Of a DNA stretch of 64,000 nt, positions 60,050 through 64,000 are shown piece after piece. The notes under the pieces are model-generated. The model was not told where the DNA came from. It searched no databases and saw only the letters and a list, made by a program, of their open reading frames with translations. The stretch's first letter is position 1. The number at the start of each line of letters is the position of its first letter. Both the position numbers and the translations under genes were made by a program. Where the stretch lies: NCBI GenBank assembly GCA_963995525.1, contig OZ023209.1, positions 16,399,353 to 16,463,352 of the forward strand, given 5' to 3'. Origin of the DNA: Escarpia spicata (lineage: Eukaryota > Annelida > Polychaeta > Sabellida > Siboglinidae).

Positions 60050-62290
60050 TATATCCTTGGATACGGATCTACAAATAATGCTCATTCAGCGAATATCCAA
60101 AGCCCAAAATCAACGGCAAAGACGATACCATCTTTGTACGAGAAGTTGTTCCCTGGCACACTGGATTTGACAAGACCGCCTGGGTCTGATCACGTGCGAC
60201 AGGGTGTGTATCGGCGACCAAAGGACGAACACATTTGTTTGCTACCTTTTCAATTTTTCTCAGGAAGTCAGCTTCAATATCACCATCATCATCTTCTATT
60301 GCCAAAACTTTTGCCACATAGTAAACTGGTTTCTGGGTAGACCTACTCTTTTCTTGCTTGAATTATACTACAACATACGAATCTACTTAACTAAACTGAA
60401 ATTTAGAGATCCCAGTCGAAGTTAGCCAAGGAATTCTTCACCACTTTGTTAAGTGGAGACATCATCGGTGTCTATCATTAGCAGTTCAATATCGTCATAA
60501 TCAGATAAAGAGCTTTGGTCATTTCGTACTACCTTGTCATTTTGGAGAACCTGCTTCTTCAATTCCTTTGCAGACTGCCTGCGTTCCTATTTGGACTTTT
60601 TCTGCTGCCGTTCGTCTGCTTCATTCCTGATTCGCTTCAGTTCGGGTGTTGAAGTCACCACCATTGTCTTGCCACGTTTTCTACCTCGGTTTGACATTTT
60701 TCTTTCGGGGAGCTGAAAAAGATCATTAAGATAACATTATTAAATAAAGAAAACAACGTTCACATAAAAATAAATTTCAGCTTAAACATTATTCTGCATA
60801 TTGAGTTCATGACAGCACAAATATATGCATCAAATAGCTGCCTGAATGAGGTCAAATGGTATTCTAACAAGCAAGTACATGGTATTGAATCTGGTAGATC
60901 TGCCACCATATTTTTAAAAACATAGAACATACCTTCGAATAACTAAGGGTTTTCTCAGGCTTGAGGAAGTCGTCAACAGTGGAACCACTTGCCTCAACTT
61001 GGTCAGCATTAGCCACCACCTGCGAGGTTTCATCGTTGCCGTTAGGGCTGTCCTCCTGTTGGGTTGGTTCTGGGCGATCTGTCAGTGCGGATGGAAGGAA
61101 TTCATCCTCTATGAAAACATGTCGATCAAATGGCCAGATTCCTGTCACTTTGAAGCCAGAGTTAATGTTGCTGGGAGTAACTGCCTTCACCCAAGCAGCA
61201 CTGATGAGTTGCCCCATCTGGTAGATTGTGATTGTCTTGCCAGGATTCCTCATCATCCAGCTGTTGGCTTTAGCATTGAAAAAGGCTTTCAAGGGCCTAA
61301 ACTCAGATCTGTCCAAGGGCTGGGTCTTGTGACTAGTGTGTGGTGGCAGGGTTAAAGTGTGAATGCCATTGTCCTTAGCATACTTCAGGGTGCCATCAGA
61401 CAGATGACTTTCATGGTTGTCCATGATCAAGACCATTTAATTGTCCTTCGATGCATTTGTAGTTTTCACAACATGTTCCATCACTCTCATAAATAATTCA
61501 GTGTTCATCCATCCAGATTCTGCTGTTAATCCAAGCGACCCCTTGGATGCACCAGTGAGGGGAATGTCCCTGAAGTTCTTCCTAGGAAAAACAAACACTG
61601 GTGGCAAAGCTACTCCAGACGCTGAGACAATATCCCACACACAGTAACATGTTCACCACGTTCTCGTGAAGTCACATGCCCCACCTGTTTCCTCTCCCTT
61701 TTGGCTTATCAATTTTGGGACCTTCTGCACCGGTGTTGGTCATGATTAATCGAGATTTGAAAATCCTTGCCCCCGACACATTTGTCATCTTGATAGTATC
61801 TTCAAGAAGGTTAAAGAATTCATCAACAGTGTGTTCATTAAAGGCCGTTGCCAGTGATGTGGCCTCAGGCGTCCGGAGTGACAAAGAAGGATTCATTCCC
61901 TGCAATATTATTTCACTCCATGTGGAAGGCATTGATAGTGAGTTCCTAGCAGCCATTTCAAAGGCAAGTTGCGCCGTCTGGATCGGAGTTAGTCCATGAA
62001 ACATTTATTTTTGATGCAGTTTTTAGATACTCCACGAGATTGGCCTCCTGTTCCTTGTTAAATATCAGATTGTGCAAATAATTATGAGTCAAGACACTTT
62101 TGGAGTCCTTCTTATACTTGTCAACATAACGTTGAAGAGTGCTCTTCGAAATACCCTTCTGTTTGGCAACGTTTCGGATTCGAAGCCCATGTTCGACAAC
62201 ATCTTTCACTGCTTCCACTATCGCCGCATGCGGCACAAGACCCGCATCTGGCTTAATTCCTTTGGTGTACCCTAGGCTTAACTCCTGTAA
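60050..62290 (-). pseudogene. pogo-like (Tc1/mariner superfamily) transposase pseudogene
   Basis: Read on the minus strand. 62236-62130 holds a psq-type helix-turn-helix (AAIVEAVKDVVEHGLRIRNV, then KQKGISKSTLQRYVDKYKK). 62004-61437 holds the start of the DDE domain (GVALPPVFVFPRKNFRDIPL). 61436-60864 holds MDNHESH with the second catalytic Asp, then LPPHTSHKTQPLDRSEFRPL with the third, then FKVTGIWPFDRHVF. Further on lie a basic RGRKRGKTMVVTSTPELKR segment and, at 60317-60080, GKVLAIEDDDG-type C-terminal sequence (here AKVLAIEDDDGDIEADFLRK). Defects: frameshifts near 61990 and around 61640-61680, a TAA stop at about 61437-61439, and no recognisable first-Asp DET motif. Hence inactive. An acceptor-like site before the first segment (about 62286) hints at a 5' exon, which I could not find. 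Confidence 0.85.
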
Positions 62291-62379
62291 AAAGGGAAAA
62301 GGAACTATTTAAGAATTCTGACTATGAACAAAGTTTCTGTACTGCCAACAATGATGAGTGCGAGATGTGAGACTCCTTT

Positions 62380-62414
62380 GGGGAGAACTGGGACAGCATG
62401 TCCCAGTTCTCCCC
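62380..62414. repeat. Perfect 16-bp-arm palindrome
   Basis: GGGGAGAACTGGGACA, a three-base spacer GCA, then its exact complement. It lies just upstream of the transposase 5' end, and GAGAACTGGGACA recurs near 59225. It may be a transposon terminus or a hairpin remnant. Confidence 0.9.
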
Positions 62415-62689
62415 GCATGCTGTACACACACTACAGAGTGGCTCAGGTAGTAACACCTTTTAAAAACAATGTAGTATTCTTAGACATACACATTTAGATT
62501 TCAGGCAATACAGTTCATGGATTAGGCATTATTCAGCCAGTGTACTTCAGCAGCCTAACATAATAATATGAAGGCTGAAAAAGAACATTTTAGGTCAAAA
62601 ATCGGCATGTGTCGCCAAGGAAGTCCCGTGGCTGGAATTTTGGTCGTAGCCAAAAAGGTTAAGAACCGCTCTCGTACAATAAAAAAACA

Positions 62690-63270
62690 GCCACTGTTAG
62701 CGTGAAAGTACGCGACTGTCTCTGTTTGTAGGTACACCCACATCTCCGTCAGTTTTGTATCGGGCTGAAATGTTGCATGTGATCTAGCGGGCCCATTGAG
62801 ATGGTTCGTAGATTTAGACATTTTCGAAATTCGTCCGCGGGGGTGGAGAACTTGGGTGGCTCAATATTTCAACAGGTTGTACGTGGAGTTCCAGCCGCGG
62901 AATTTAATGTTTTTCTATATCATCGTAAAGCTAATTATGCAATCTACAAATATATCGCTGGATATATATATATATATGCAGAAATGTTGAATAGTTTTTA
63001 AGTTAATGACGTTTGAAAATCCTCAGCGCTTAAAATGCACCAGGTCTACCTGTCGTTGGTCACATCCGCACGCTTACAATACAAGTAGCGCACTCAAGTT
63101 AGTGTATTACCAAAAAAATTAGTGTCAAAAGTTATTTTGGATAACTAGGAATACGACATATCTGTATTATAAAACAGTTCGTTCTCTGTTTGTTCGTGCA
63201 CCCACATCTCCGTTAGTTTTGCATATTGCACGTATGGGGCTGAAGTGTAAACCCAGCATCCGCGGTTGCT
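62690..63270. repeat. Duplicated CCCACATCTCCGT.AGTTTTG segment
   Basis: CTCTGTTTGT..GT.CACCCACATCTCCGTnAGTTTTG followed by GGGCTGAA occurs at about 62718-62770 and again at about 63185-63245. The copies are some 467 bp apart in direct orientation. No domain recognised in the frames spanning them. Confidence 0.65.
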
Positions 63271-64000
63271 GGTTACGTCAGTTAGACGGGTTAGCGATTG
63301 AGATTGAGATTTCTGGCAAAAGGTTGTCTTAACAACTAGGCCAGTGACCAATTACACTTTATTAATGCGGGTAGGCAGGAAACATTTGGGATGGGTTTGG
63401 GATGTCAGGTACATATGACTGCCTTTTTTCCCGGCAACGGGTCCGTGTATATACCGTCTTTTCCTTTTTCGTTTTGAAATTTGCGAACGAAAAAGGAAAA
63501 AGCAAACAATGTGTGTTTTTGTTTTCATATTTGTACAAAAAACGAATACAATCTACTATTCGCGGTATTTCTAATACATGTTAGAAAAAAATAACGATAA
63601 AACAAACCGTTTTTCGTTTTCACTGCATCAGAACGGGAAATTAAATACGACTGCAGCCCCACTCGTTTTTGCACTTAAGAAGCTTCGGCAGCCTTACCGC
63701 TTCGGCTAGGAGGCAAAAGTTGGCGTAAAGCATACTTGAATGCAAAGATTAGTGCTTTGGAAAACATACTCGAATTAAACGTTGCATTCGCCCATATTTT
63801 AATTTAAATAAAACTGTTCAGTGAATCACCATGCCCCATAAAAGATCATACGCTGTATATCACTTTCCTAAACTCCATATAGCCTTGTTCACGTACTATG
63901 CAATTTTAAGATAAATTAAAGTTAAAATAAATAAATAAATAACGTTAAATTCACAAAATCTGACCCCTGTGCAAGATGTAATCAGTACCTCATTTCTAGT
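63271..64000. other. Gene-free end of window
   Basis: AT-rich; no gene, RNA or repeat recognised beyond an imperfect inverted segment near 63465-63500 (TTCCTTTTTCGTTTTG, then CGAAAAAGGAAAAAG). Confidence 0.5.

Overview
The window is nuclear DNA of an animal. It has spliced genes with GT-AG introns, long introns full of LINE, SINE and DNA-transposon debris, and many microsatellites and minisatellites. The gene set (an animal alternative oxidase beside CHMP5, CRPPA/ISPD and intron-containing HSC70-type HSP70 genes) and the transposon mix (RTE-like and CR1/jockey-like LINEs, Mutator, pogo and piggyBac-type elements) fit a marine invertebrate, most likely a lophotrochozoan such as a mollusc. The species cannot be named from sequence alone. 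|| Layout: 1-4026 is repeats and a broken RTE-type LINE. 4027-13113 (+) holds the last six recognisable exons of a mitochondrial alternative oxidase (AOX), with a 47-bp minisatellite of about 33 units in one intron. 16589-23889 (-) is a complete seven-exon CHMP5 gene (221 aa). Head-to-head with it, 24486-31379 (+) is a complete nine-exon CRPPA/ISPD gene (380 aa) whose last intron is a GC-AG intron. 33517-36301 (-) is HSP70-A (643 aa) with a non-coding first exon, TATA box and a perfect heat shock element near 37.6 kb. 42941-47511 (-) is the paralogue HSP70-B (653 aa). Between them lie a Mutator-like element with terminal inverted repeats (38921-41006) and a LINE fragment. From 48.7 kb to the end I recognise no host gene: there is a piggyBac-type element with TTAA ends, a jockey/Rex1-like LINE copy, an orphan heat-shock-element cluster, a 0.6-kb inverted repeat pair, MITEs, and a decayed pogo-like transposase. 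|| The host genes do not form one pathway. AOX bypasses complexes III and IV in mitochondria; CHMP5 is an ESCRT-III subunit; CRPPA makes CDP-ribitol for dystroglycan glycosylation; the HSP70s are cytosolic chaperones. AOX/CHMP5 and CRPPA/HSP70-A are convergent pairs. CHMP5/CRPPA is divergent with about 600 bp between start codons, so a shared promoter is likely. || The most notable observations are: a 39-bp in-frame tandem duplication of the HSP70-A splice donor; an intron present in HSP70-B but not HSP70-A despite near-identical exons; a young-looking element with 52-bp perfect terminal repeats inside the HSP70-A leader intron; an orphan heat shock element array with no chaperone gene; a MITE family defined by two copies with 5-bp target duplications; and a single diverged unit of the 47-bp minisatellite 22 kb away that suggests how the array was seeded.
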